From BS750m-G4 sp964472195 (GTDB lineage: Bacteria > Bacteroidota > Ignavibacteria > Tepidaquicellales > Tepidaquicellaceae), in NCBI GenBank assembly GCA_964472195.1, contig CAYYJH010000002.1, positions 8,018 to 72,017 on the forward strand: a stretch of 64,000 nucleotides of DNA, read 5' to 3'. Positions within the stretch are counted from its first letter, which is position 1. The number at the start of each line of letters is the position of its first letter. A program made the position numbers and the translations under genes. Below the pieces are notes generated by a model, which had not been told where the DNA came from, did not search any database, and worked only from the letters and a program-made list of their open reading frames with translations. Shown in pieces: positions 28,208-37,752 of the stretch.

Positions 28208-30637
28208 ATGAACATTAAAAAAGAGGAGATACAAAAAGAATTAACTTCCATTCCAAATAGTAATAATGAAGTGAAAGAAAAAATTGATGAATTAATTGAT
28301 TTCTCTTATGAATTAAGAAAAAGCAATCCACAAAACGCTTTGACTTACAGTAAAAAAGCAATGCGTCTTGCATTGGAAAACTCTTATGATAAAGGAATCG
28401 GATATAGTCTTCGGAATATCGGGCTTTGTGAATGGCGTTTAGCAGATTACAGCTCTTCTATTGAAAACTTATCAAAATCGATAACCATATTTGATAAACT
28501 TGAAGATAAAATAGGTAAAGCAAGCGCGCTAAATGGTATGGGTATCGTCTACAGAAAATTGAGAGATTACACAAAGTCTATTAAACTATATAATGAAAGT
28601 TTGAACTTATACAAAGAATTAAAAGACAAACATGGTGAAGCTCTTACTCTGAATAATATTGGTGTTATATACGCAAGGCTGGGAGATTTTTTTAAGGCTA
28701 TAAAGTTATACAATACAAGTCTTCAAATATACATAGATATTAGAGATAAATACGGGGAGGCAATCTCTTTAAATAATATAGGTTTTGCTTATATGAACCT
28801 TGGTGATTATACACAGGCATTAAGTTCATACATTAAAGCACAAAAAATATCTACTCGAACAAATAACAAACAGGGAGAAGCAGAAGCACTATCTAACATT
28901 GGAACTATATATAATAATTTAAACGAATACGAAAGAGCATTAAAGTATGAAAAACTTGGACTGAAAATCAAAGAAGAAATTAACGATAAAAGGGGACAGG
29001 CAAATTCCTTAATTAATATCGGGAATACATATCACAGCCTTGGTGACCTGGACCAAGCCCTAAAATATCTTCAAAAGAGTCTTAATATAAAAAAGGAAAT
29101 TGGAGACAGGGAAGGCGAAGGGAATTCGTTATCAAGTATAGCAATCACTTATATTAAAAAGAACGACCTTCAAAAGGCGCAGGAATATCTTAATGAAAGC
29201 ATAAAAATCCAGAGAGAAATTGGTGCTAAATCGGGAGAGATTGTCTCATTAACATCCTTAGGTAGTATTTTTATTAGTGAAAAAGAATACGATAAGGCAA
29301 TTGATAAATTGAAAAGCGCATTAAAATTAGCAGAACAGATTAAGTCAAAAGATTACATTTATGAAATAAATAAACATTTGTCTGATTGTTACAAAAATAA
29401 AGATGATTACAAAAAGGCTTTAGATTATTTTAAAAGTTTTTATGAAATAAAGAACGATGTATTTAATGAACAATCGGATACAAGGTTAAAAAACTTACAG
29501 GTTATACACCAGGTTGATACTGCTCAGAAAGAAGCAGAAATTGAAAGGTTAAAAAATGTTGAACTTAAACACTCACTTTCAGAATTAACATCAGCTCTGG
29601 ATGTAACAGAAATTATTTCAAGAACTGATTTAAATGGAACTATAACTTATGTAAACGAAAACTTCTGTAAAATCAGCGGATACAGTGCAGATGAGCTAAT
29701 CGGTAAGAATCACAGAATTATTAAATCAGATCATCACCCAAAAGAATTTTATGAAAATCTATGGAAGACAATAACAAAGAGAACTGTCTGGAGGGGGGAG
29801 ATCAAAAACAAAACAAAGAACGGTAAAAAATACTGGGTAGATACTACCATTGTCCCATTATTAGGTGCTAAAAAAAACATCACAGAATTTTTAGCAATTA
29901 CAACAGATATAACACAAAGAAAAGAAGCAGAAGAAAAACTCAAGAGACAATTTATTGAACTTGAAAAAACAAACAGCGAACTCGATAAATTTGTGTATAG
30001 TGCTTCTCACGACTTAAGGGCTCCATTAACCTCTGTTTTAGGACTCATAGGTTTATCTAAGATGGATTCAGAAGACAAACAGACTCTTGACTATCTTGAT
30101 ATGATGGAAAAAAGCATTAACCGACTCGATGGTTTCGTAATCGATATCATAAACTACTCCCGTAACACAAGACTTGAAGTTCAAAAAGAAAAAATTGACT
30201 TCAATTTAATAATTTCTGAAACGTTCGAAAACTTAAAGTACATTGAAGGAGCCGATAAAATCGAGACTAAAATTAACATTAACGAAAAAACTCCTTTTTA
30301 TTCAGATAAAAGCCGCTTAAGAGTTATTTTTAACAATCTAATATCGAACGCAATAAGATACTATAAACCGGAATTGGAACACCCATTTGTAAATGTGAGC
30401 GTGAACGTCTCAAATGATAAGGTTGTAATTCAGGTCAAAGATAATGGAGTTGGAATCGATAAGAAATATATTGATAAAATTTTTGATATGTTCTACAAAA
30501 TGTCTAAAAACTCGCTGGGTTCCGGATTGGGTTTATACATTGTTAGAGAAACTGTCAACAAACTCCAAGGGATAATATCCGTAGAATCAGAAATAGATAA
30601 AGGATGTACTTTTACAATTGAAATTCCTAACAAATAA
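28208..30637 (+). CDS. Cytosolic TPR-PAS hybrid sensor histidine kinase
   Basis: An 809-residue kinase without signal peptide or membrane helices. Residues ~30-425 hold about nine to ten 40-residue tetratricopeptide repeats of the Rapsyn/kinesin-light-chain-like kind (GEALTLNNIGVIYARLGDFFKAIKLYN). A linker coiled coil follows, then a PAS domain with PAC (~455-580). The HisKA domain has SASHDLRAPLTSVLG with His601. The HATPase domain has an N box NNLISNAIRYY, G1 DNGVGID and G2 GSGLGLYIV. All catalytic motifs are intact. The response regulator starts 9 bp after its stop. The pair is inserted between divergently oriented members of the paralogue family, suggesting it may control them. Confidence 0.92.
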   Translation: MNIKKEEIQKELTSIPNSNNEVKEKIDELIDFSYELRKSNPQNALTYSKKAMRLALENSYDKGIGYSLRNIGLCEWRLADYSSSIENLSKSITIFDKLEDKIGKASALNGMGIVYRKLRDYTKSIKLYNESLNLYKELKDKHGEALTLNNIGVIYARLGDFFKAIKLYNTSLQIYIDIRDKYGEAISLNNIGFAYMNLGDYTQALSSYIKAQKISTRTNNKQGEAEALSNIGTIYNNLNEYERALKYEKLGLKIKEEINDKRGQANSLINIGNTYHSLGDLDQALKYLQKSLNIKKEIGDREGEGNSLSSIAITYIKKNDLQKAQEYLNESIKIQREIGAKSGEIVSLTSLGSIFISEKEYDKAIDKLKSALKLAEQIKSKDYIYEINKHLSDCYKNKDDYKKALDYFKSFYEIKNDVFNEQSDTRLKNLQVIHQVDTAQKEAEIERLKNVELKHSLSELTSALDVTEIISRTDLNGTITYVNENFCKISGYSADELIGKNHRIIKSDHHPKEFYENLWKTITKRTVWRGEIKNKTKNGKKYWVDTTIVPLLGAKKNITEFLAITTDITQRKEAEEKLKRQFIELEKTNSELDKFVYSASHDLRAPLTSVLGLIGLSKMDSEDKQTLDYLDMMEKSINRLDGFVIDIINYSRNTRLEVQKEKIDFNLIISETFENLKYIEGADKIETKININEKTPFYSDKSRLRVIFNNLISNAIRYYKPELEHPFVNVSVNVSNDKVVIQVKDNGVGIDKKYIDKIFDMFYKMSKNSLGSGLGLYIVRETVNKLQGIISVESEIDKGCTFTIEIPNK

Positions 30638-30646
30638 ACGTACAAA

Positions 30647-31039
30647 ATGAAAAAGTATAATCTTGTGTTATTAATCGATGACAACGAGATTGATAACTTC
30701 GTTGCCAAAAAAGTAATTGAGAAGTCTGGCTTCGCTGAAAAAGTTATTGCTGTACAGTCCGCAAGAAATGCGTTGGATTATCTTAACACCGGAAATTCTT
30801 CAAAAGATGAATTACCAGATATTATATTTCTCGACATTGGGATGCCGGAAATGGATGGATTCGAATTTTTGGAAGAATACGAAAAATTAAATAAGATAGT
30901 CGTTAATAATAGTAAAGTTGTAGTTCTATCATCATCTTTAGATATTGATGATTACAACAGGGCAAACCGAAATAAATTAGTTAGAAAATTTATCAATAAG
31001 CCATTAAGTAAAAAATCACTCATGGAAATTGATCTATAA
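30647..31039 (+). CDS. Stand-alone response regulator receiver protein
   Basis: A 130-residue CheY/Rcp-like receiver domain with no output domain. The acidic pocket is IDDNEID (~9-15), the phosphoacceptor is Asp63 in FLDIGMPEMDG, and the conserved Ser/Lys positions appear in VLSSS and NKPLS. It is the cognate partner of the kinase 9 bp upstream, by operon position. With no DNA-binding domain it probably acts through protein contacts or a phosphorelay. It converges with paralogue C, whose stop lies 39 bp away. Confidence 0.92.
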   Translation: MKKYNLVLLIDDNEIDNFVAKKVIEKSGFAEKVIAVQSARNALDYLNTGNSSKDELPDIIFLDIGMPEMDGFEFLEEYEKLNKIVVNNSKVVVLSSSLDIDDYNRANRNKLVRKFINKPLSKKSLMEIDL

Positions 31040-31078
31040 AATTGATCCTCCCTTAAAAGTATTATTATTCTTACTATT

Positions 31079-33745
31079 TTATAATTTCCATCTTTTTGAA
31101 ATAGTTGCAGTAAGAATGAAATCATTTCTGTTCCCGTATTCAAATACCTTTTCTCTGTAAAAATTTTGTTCAGCTCTTAAATAGAATTCACCCAACTCCC
31201 ACAAAGGTACAGAAGTTGAAAAATAATATCCGATTTTATGATTCATCTCTCTTTCATTTGTAAAACTAAACCCCAATGTATTATTGATTTTTTTGAAAAA
31301 AGTATACGTAGCTGACAGGTCAACAGACAATATGAGAGAATTGCTAATAGCATCATTAAAAGTATAACCAAAACTTCCAGCGAACGATAAGGGTATCTTT
31401 GTAAAATTTAGATTATCACTCAGGACAAAATTCAGAATTCTGTAATCATTAGCTTCATAAGAGGATTTACTATTTATCGCATATATTAAGAGACTTGAGG
31501 AATTGTAATAGTTTTCACTAAAATCATTCTGACCCATCATAAAAGTAAAAATAGATGACCGATTATCATAAAGTAACGAATCAATCTCTTCATTATTAGT
31601 AACTGTATTAGGACGATAATCCAGGATAATGTAAGGAAAATCTTTAAAATTAAATCTCACATTAAAACCGTAATTATCGGTTGTTTCGGTTCTTGAGTTA
31701 AAAGAGCCCACATTGTTTTTTTCTCTTTCCATCGAAGCGGAAATTTGTATCCTTTTCTCTAATAGTCTTTGGTCAAGTTTGATTTTAAATCCTCTGATGT
31801 CATTACGAAAATTTAATGCTCCCAAAGATACATAACCAGGACCAATCGATTTTAACGTTCCGCTGAGCTTTGTATCTGTCTTTTCTATATCATAGGTTGA
31901 CTTTATTATAAACATATAGTCAACTGAAGTACTGATCCTGGGTTTTATTACAAATCTCAAAAACCCTGGAACCATTCCATCATCAACTTCAGCATCGGTT
32001 TTATCTCTTGTGTAAACCGAACCCAAAATCTCACCTTCGATGACTAACCTGTCATCAAAAAGTTTTAATTTCCCATCCATACCTGCTAAAAAGTTTTCCT
32101 GTGGCGTTAAACCACTCGTTATTTGATCCTGATCTAATGAGTTCTCGTCATCCCATGCTTTCAGAACTGTTAAATGAATATGATTTTCTCTCTTATCTCC
32201 CAAGCCAATTTTTCCCGCTAATAGCTTTCTTGAAAAACTTAATTCTTCAACTGCTTTATAATTATATAAACCAGAAAAAGCTAAATAAAACAAACCCGGA
32301 TTAAACTCGATATCTACTCCTGTCAACTTTGACCCGTTCAAAGAATATTTAGAATAACTTGGGTAAATTTCTCCTATATTCAATGCATCGAAATCCGATA
32401 AGAATTTCAAATATCCTTTTATTCTTTTATTCTCATTCTTTTTTTTGTTGACAATACTATTTAATAATCCCGGGTCCAGTCGTAAAGTAAAACTGTTGAT
32501 GCTTTGTCTTGAATCACTCTGAGTTGTATTAATATAAGAATTAAATGATAATGGTATTTCTAAAAAAAGAAACGTTGGATCAAACCTCAAACTGAAATAA
32601 TTTTTTGGGAGATCTGAACCTAATAATTTTTGAGTCGAATACTGATAATTAATAACACCGTAAGAACTAAGAAATTGAAATGGTAATCTACTTATGCCCT
32701 GTGTTTTGTTAATTATCTTTAATTCATTTGAAATAACATTATCATGTTGTGAAGCAGTTTTAACAAATGAATTCCTATAAAGGGCTGAGGTACCGATTTT
32801 ATTATCTGTAAAATTTGACGTTCCATTTGTTATATCCGAATAAGAATTAATTAATTGGAAAGAAGTGTTGTTTATTAATTCATCAGTATCGTTAATACTA
32901 ATGGGCAGTTTAGTTTTATCCACAAGTAAATTCCTCTCAATTACACCGGCACTATCAAAGCAGTCATCATATTTGAATTCCCAAATTTCACTTTCTGAGA
33001 AAATTTTACCATCTATAAACGCTTTTACCATCCAGGCATATCTCTTATCGTTTTGTAAACCAACCTCACAATTCGCGTATTCAAAAGACCTTGAACTAAT
33101 GTTACTTTTCTTGATTTTAAAACTATTTAAATTGATAGCTTCCCGGGGAGACTGTTCACCATTAATTTCCGCTATTAACAATTCATACGTAATTTTCTCG
33201 TCTGCAAACTCGAAAGCAGGCGAACGCCAATTAAATACCGGGAACCTATCTCTTACGGTTACACCATTCAAAGGTGAAACCAAAGAGAGTTGATAAATAT
33301 TCAGAACTTGGTATTCATAACTTGACGTACACAAGACTCTATTCGATTCACTTGATAAAACGGAGATGGAAATAATATAGATACCATTAAGCAAAAATCT
33401 TTTCCCATTAATATCCTTAAAAAATTTATTTGAATATTTATTAACAACAACTGGACCTACTGAATTTGCAGTCACTCTTTTCGTACCGGGTAACAGCTTA
33501 AAATCCGAAGTTTCCAATCTAACTAACAACTTTGAGCTGGAACTCTCAATTGTTCCCGAAAGATAAACATCTACAGGCGATGAGGAGTTTGTCAATGTGA
33601 TATTCCATATATCGTCTAAATTAAATTGAAAAGCCGGTGTGTATTCGGGAAACATATTTACTTTCTGACTGAAGACATCAGAAATGAAAAGGAAAAATAT
33701 AACAATAAAGGTGTTAAATATTTTATACAATCTTAAATCTCTCAT
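31079..33745 (-). CDS. Exported protein C: paralogue of A with barrel-like region
   Basis: An 888-residue protein with a signal peptide (to ~26, SDVFSQ). It has the same order as A: beta-sandwich domain (~27-150, ITLTNSSSPVDVYLSGTIES), Ig/FN3-like domain (~155-270, SPLNGVTVRDRFPVFNW and YAWMVKAF), a low-complexity linker, then ~540 residues of amphipathic strands. The shared phrases with A include DLPKNYFSLRFDP, AGKIGLG, KAWDDENSL, TPQENFLAG and VPLWELGEF. The similarity to A runs to the C terminus, so the two are full-length paralogues. It is likely an outer-membrane protein of unknown function. A 14-bp perfect palindrome lies immediately upstream of its ATG. Confidence 0.75.
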   Translation of the reverse strand: MRDLRLYKIFNTFIVIFFLFISDVFSQKVNMFPEYTPAFQFNLDDIWNITLTNSSSPVDVYLSGTIESSSSKLLVRLETSDFKLLPGTKRVTANSVGPVVVNKYSNKFFKDINGKRFLLNGIYIISISVLSSESNRVLCTSSYEYQVLNIYQLSLVSPLNGVTVRDRFPVFNWRSPAFEFADEKITYELLIAEINGEQSPREAINLNSFKIKKSNISSRSFEYANCEVGLQNDKRYAWMVKAFIDGKIFSESEIWEFKYDDCFDSAGVIERNLLVDKTKLPISINDTDELINNTSFQLINSYSDITNGTSNFTDNKIGTSALYRNSFVKTASQHDNVISNELKIINKTQGISRLPFQFLSSYGVINYQYSTQKLLGSDLPKNYFSLRFDPTFLFLEIPLSFNSYINTTQSDSRQSINSFTLRLDPGLLNSIVNKKKNENKRIKGYLKFLSDFDALNIGEIYPSYSKYSLNGSKLTGVDIEFNPGLFYLAFSGLYNYKAVEELSFSRKLLAGKIGLGDKRENHIHLTVLKAWDDENSLDQDQITSGLTPQENFLAGMDGKLKLFDDRLVIEGEILGSVYTRDKTDAEVDDGMVPGFLRFVIKPRISTSVDYMFIIKSTYDIEKTDTKLSGTLKSIGPGYVSLGALNFRNDIRGFKIKLDQRLLEKRIQISASMEREKNNVGSFNSRTETTDNYGFNVRFNFKDFPYIILDYRPNTVTNNEEIDSLLYDNRSSIFTFMMGQNDFSENYYNSSSLLIYAINSKSSYEANDYRILNFVLSDNLNFTKIPLSFAGSFGYTFNDAISNSLILSVDLSATYTFFKKINNTLGFSFTNEREMNHKIGYYFSTSVPLWELGEFYLRAEQNFYREKVFEYGNRNDFILTATISKRWKL

Positions 33746-33750
33746 TATAC

Positions 33751-33764
33751 GCTAACATGTTAGC
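33751..33764. promoter_or_regulatory. Perfect palindrome upstream of paralogue C
   Basis: GCTAACATGTTAGC is a 14-bp perfect palindrome, 6-19 bp upstream of the ATG of gene C. It could be an operator that covers the ribosome site region. No protein can be assigned, and I did not find copies upstream of A, B or D. Confidence 0.3.
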
Positions 33765-34018
33765 TGATAGGTGGGAAAAATATCTGTCTTATAATTCAAA
33801 ATTTTTGCAATATAATGAGCATACTTTAAGAGTATCTATTCAGTATTTTGCTTTTTTAATTTTTTCCTCAAATATAATATACCTCCTAATTAATTATATT
33901 AAAAATTTTATCTAAACTGGAATAGTATCCTTTTTTAAAAAATATACACTCGTTATCTATGTTTAATAAATAATGCAAGAGCAAAAAACTGACATTACAA
34001 ATAAATGCCAGTTAACAA

Positions 34019-35494
34019 TTATTCCTTGTCAGGTTTAATTATAAAAGAACCAATATTGCTTATACATAATTCCTCTTCACCGTTTCGTGCAATAACTTGC
34101 CAGGCATACTTTTTCCCGGCACTTAATTCGGAAGAAGAATCTAAATAGTATAAATACTTTGACGTTTCTAAATCATTCTTTTCAATTAAAGTAGCATTGT
34201 TTTCGAGTGCTGTTTCAGTGGTTTGTCCCTTAAGAACTTCCACTATCTTTAATGAGTACCTTACAGAACCTTCCGGAACATCATAAGTTTCCCATTCCAA
34301 AAACAACCCATCCCCTTCTATCTCTTCTCCAACTTTTGGAAAAATGACATCAAGCTCAATGTTTTCCTCAAAAACAATCTCAAATACAGACACTTCACTT
34401 TTAGCTAAAAATACTCCCCCTTTAAATGCAGACACTTGCCAGGCATATTTTTTGTCTTGCAAAAATTCTTTGTCCGTTCCCGAATACCTCAAAAGAGTAC
34501 TTTTAATATGCGTCTTTTCCCAAAAAACATCGTTTTCCTGAATTGCATTTTCGGGAGACTGTTCATTCAACATTTCAACAACTTTAATCGAATAATATAT
34601 GCTATTATCAGCTTGCATAGAACATCTCCATTCAAACCTAACAGCATCTCCTTCTATCTCTTCTCCAACTTTTGGATAAATTACTTCAACCAATGGATTT
34701 ATTGGGCTTTCATACTTAAACGACCATACATCACTTTCGGTTAATAATGAACCTCTTTCAAATACATTAACCTGCCAGGCATATTCCTTTCCTGTTTCAA
34801 ATCTTCTTGCAGATAATGGATATTGGAAAACAGTTGACGTAATCTTTTCTTTAGTGAACCATGAAGGATTTGTTATTACGGCTAATTCAGGAGTTTGATT
34901 TGGTAAAAGTTCCACAACCGTTATTGTATAATTCACATCACTTCCTGGTTTTTTTAAATGCATCCATGTAAAAGTTGGTAAAGTCAGTGAAATTTTTTCA
35001 CCGTTATCAGGTGCAATTAATGAAAGTGGAGCACTCATTTCTACATTTTGATTTATACACCCGCTGCCCACTTCATTATTCGAACTGGATAACTTCACCG
35101 AAATACATACTTCATATCTGCCATTTGGAACTCCTCCGGTCCTTATCATGCTCTCTTTAAATTTAGAGTCAGGATTAGGATAATTAACAGTTATCGGGGT
35201 TAACTCTCCCGATTTCATTTTTTTAAATCCAGGTTTCAAACTAAAAACCTTTGAAGTACCTGTTGCTATCAAACCTGCGTCTTCTTCCGATAAAGTGCCA
35301 AAAAGATAAACTGATAAAACATTGTTAGTAGTATTTGTCAAATTGATTTTCCAAACATCCTCAACGTTCAATTGATTATAACGGGGCTGCTCTATGTTTA
35401 CAATAACCTGATTTTGAGAAAATGAAAATTTGGAAATCAATAAAAGAGTGCAAGCTATTAATATAAATCTTAATGATTTGTAAGAAGGTTTCAT
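34019..35494 (-). CDS. Exported protein D: shared module with three Ig-like repeats
   Basis: A 491-residue protein with a signal peptide (to ~26, SKFSFSQ). Residues ~27-150 match the N-terminal domain of B most closely (INLTNTTNNVLSVYLFGTLSEEDAGLIA). Three Ig/FN3-like repeats follow, at about 155-270, 270-380 and 380-488. Each contains a W near the start, a VVE.L..Q(S/T)PE.A core and a YAWQV..F/R strand. No catalytic or membrane region follows, so this is a minimal version of the family: the recognition or scaffold part alone. A GGAGG ribosome site precedes the ATG. It lies upstream of C on the same strand, 273 bp apart. Confidence 0.75.
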   Translation of the reverse strand: MKPSYKSLRFILIACTLLLISKFSFSQNQVIVNIEQPRYNQLNVEDVWKINLTNTTNNVLSVYLFGTLSEEDAGLIATGTSKVFSLKPGFKKMKSGELTPITVNYPNPDSKFKESMIRTGGVPNGRYEVCISVKLSSSNNEVGSGCINQNVEMSAPLSLIAPDNGEKISLTLPTFTWMHLKKPGSDVNYTITVVELLPNQTPELAVITNPSWFTKEKITSTVFQYPLSARRFETGKEYAWQVNVFERGSLLTESDVWSFKYESPINPLVEVIYPKVGEEIEGDAVRFEWRCSMQADNSIYYSIKVVEMLNEQSPENAIQENDVFWEKTHIKSTLLRYSGTDKEFLQDKKYAWQVSAFKGGVFLAKSEVSVFEIVFEENIELDVIFPKVGEEIEGDGLFLEWETYDVPEGSVRYSLKIVEVLKGQTTETALENNATLIEKNDLETSKYLYYLDSSSELSAGKKYAWQVIARNGEEELCISNIGSFIIKPDKE

Positions 35495-35889
35495 AAATCC
35501 CTCCGATGCTATTTTGTTATATTTCGTTTTTAAAATACCAGGGTTAATTATAATTATTTTCTATAGTAAATTCTTATGTAAAATATATCTTTTTGTTCTT
35601 CTAACGTGTTTTCAATTTATGTATATATAATAATATTCCCAAATGTTAATCTGTGAATATCTATAATGTATTGAATTCATCGTATACAAAATATATTACA
35701 AAAAATTTTAAAATCAAATGTATATAAAATATTTTTAAAATAGTTAAAAAACTTTAGTGATGTAACTATGTTTTAGAAATTGTAAAAATTGTTTAACTCA
35801 CATTTCTCAAACGAAGTATTAAAGATAAGCCGATCAAAAATTTTTAACAAAATTCTTCAAGTGGTTATATGAAATGAGATTAGAAAAAA
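35495..35889. other. AT-rich intergenic region
   Basis: About 395 bp between the start of paralogue D and the stop of nuoG. It is very AT-rich with many A/T homopolymers. I see no ORF, RNA gene or strong dyad. Confidence 0.5.
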
Positions 35890-37569
35890 TTACAAGACGT
35901 CTACAAAAAGTTTCTCACTAACAACAATTCCATGATCGCCAACAGTATTATAATCAAAACCTTCCATCCCCGGCAATGCATTGCAAAGCTCTGTAAATAC
36001 TTCTTCCGAGTTTTCGAATATGAAATCATGCCCCATTACTTTGGCAATCTGTTTTAAAATCTTCCACGTAGGTTTCGCATTAAACTTAGTTCCATGTGTC
36101 CATCTGTCATTTGGTGCCCCGAATTTATCAAGTCTTGAAAACGAGAATTCTCCGATCAGCCTTTCTTGCTCAAGAGTTTGTTTGGCAGGACGCAACCTCT
36201 GAATTCGGTTTTGAAAATTTACAAAAGTTCCGTTGATTTCTGCAAAGGTCGCTTCAGGAAAAATAACAGTTGCATAATTACAGTAACTACTTTTTATGCT
36301 TAAATGCTGTATACTTATCCCGATATTCTCTAATAAATTTTTTGAGTTGTGAAGCCTGGATGGGTCTTCGTTGATAATATAGAGGATCCTATATTTACCA
36401 TTCTCTAAATCAGAACAAACTTCATCATTAAAAGGATTAATTCCCAGAAGTTTTAGCCCTTGTGTGTTTGGGGTTCTGTCTGACGTTTTCAAAAAGTCAT
36501 CACCAAAGTTTTCATCGATATTGGGTATGTAAAAAACACTATTACTCTTAAAAACTTCGTTGGCAAATTTTTTAAGCGTATAATTATCTTCAAGTGTTGA
36601 ATAGGGTGATGCAATAAACAAAATATCTTTACCTTTATTTATTATTTCAGATACTGTTTTGGAAATAGCTTCATCCCATTCAACTTCAAGAAGTGTTTCT
36701 TTTTGATTTTCCTCTTCACTAAGTCTAATACGAGGAGTTCTGATTCTTTGCTCTTCGTTATTAACGTGCTCAAACGTTTTTAATCTTCCCCAGTCACATA
36801 ACCAGTAATCATTCACATTTAAATTTTCTCTCGGTTCTATCCTTAATATTTCGTTATTCCTTATTCCCATTGTAGTATTACACCCCCTCGCACAACCAGG
36901 GCAAATTGTATCAGCAAAGGACATATCCCAAACCCTTGATCTGAATCTGAAATGTTTCGATGTTAGTGCCCCAACAGGACAAATTTCGATTACGTTCATA
37001 GAGTAAGAACTATCAAGTTCTTCTCCCGGAAAAGTCTGCAGCCTTACATTCTCACCACGATTTACAAAGGACAGTGATGGTTCCCGAATTATTTCCTCAC
37101 AATATCTTATACATCTTGAACATAATATGCATCTTTCCTGATCTAACATAACATTAGGACCGATGCTTATTCTTTTATCTTTATGCATTTTTTCTTCCTC
37201 AAATCTTGAACTGCCCGTACTGTAATTATAAGCATAATCCTGAAGTTTGCACTCCCCGGCTTCATCACAAATAGGACAATCAAGCGGGTGGTTTATTAAA
37301 AGAAATTCCATCACTGCATTCCTTGCTTCTACAACTTTATCGGATTGAGTATGAATAACCATACCTTCTGTTGCCGGAGTCTGACAAGCAATAGCTAATT
37401 TAGGAAACTTCTCAATCTCAACCAGGCAAATCCTGCAATTCCCGGAAACACTTAATCCGGGATGCCAACAAAAATGCGGTATTTTAATACCCGCTTCTCT
37501 TGCAACCTGAATGATCGTCTGACCTATTTTGAATTCTATTTCCTTATTATCGAGAGTGATTTGTGGCAT
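35890..37569 (-). CDS. nuoG: NADH-quinone oxidoreductase subunit G-like protein (short form)
   Basis: A 559-residue iron-sulfur protein matching the N-terminal part of complex I subunit G. Visible cluster motifs, in order: the [2Fe-2S] set C34, C45, C48 and C62; HPLDCPICDEAGEC (His-ligated N5-type); CILCSRCIRYC plus CPVGAL; and CPGCARGC followed by 27 residues and Cys, the extra N7-type motif. The C-terminal molybdopterin-like domain is short: Escherichia coli NuoG has about 900 residues and Thermus Nqo3 about 780. No other nuo genes are adjacent, so it may serve complex I encoded elsewhere or another NAD-linked enzyme. Confidence 0.85.
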   Translation of the reverse strand: MPQITLDNKEIEFKIGQTIIQVAREAGIKIPHFCWHPGLSVSGNCRICLVEIEKFPKLAIACQTPATEGMVIHTQSDKVVEARNAVMEFLLINHPLDCPICDEAGECKLQDYAYNYSTGSSRFEEEKMHKDKRISIGPNVMLDQERCILCSRCIRYCEEIIREPSLSFVNRGENVRLQTFPGEELDSSYSMNVIEICPVGALTSKHFRFRSRVWDMSFADTICPGCARGCNTTMGIRNNEILRIEPRENLNVNDYWLCDWGRLKTFEHVNNEEQRIRTPRIRLSEEENQKETLLEVEWDEAISKTVSEIINKGKDILFIASPYSTLEDNYTLKKFANEVFKSNSVFYIPNIDENFGDDFLKTSDRTPNTQGLKLLGINPFNDEVCSDLENGKYRILYIINEDPSRLHNSKNLLENIGISIQHLSIKSSYCNYATVIFPEATFAEINGTFVNFQNRIQRLRPAKQTLEQERLIGEFSFSRLDKFGAPNDRWTHGTKFNAKPTWKILKQIAKVMGHDFIFENSEEVFTELCNALPGMEGFDYNTVGDHGIVVSEKLFVDVL

Positions 37570-37752
37570 ACGAATTATCGAATAATATTTTGTTTTTCCT
37601 ATAAGTTTAAATATTAACTCAAATTACCACGAATTATTTCGTTTTTCAATTCACATAATTTAGAGTCTGCTTTTCTATATAGTAAAACCTATCATAAAAT
37701 TATATCCGATTGAAAAATCTTACCTAAAACGATTTTAAATGTGTTGACTGAA

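Noticed and set aside
32865..33293. 142-codon plus-strand ORF opposite protein C
   Set aside because: It lies wholly inside the coding strand of a paralogue with clear homology to A; the Ser/Leu-rich translation is typical of an antisense shadow.
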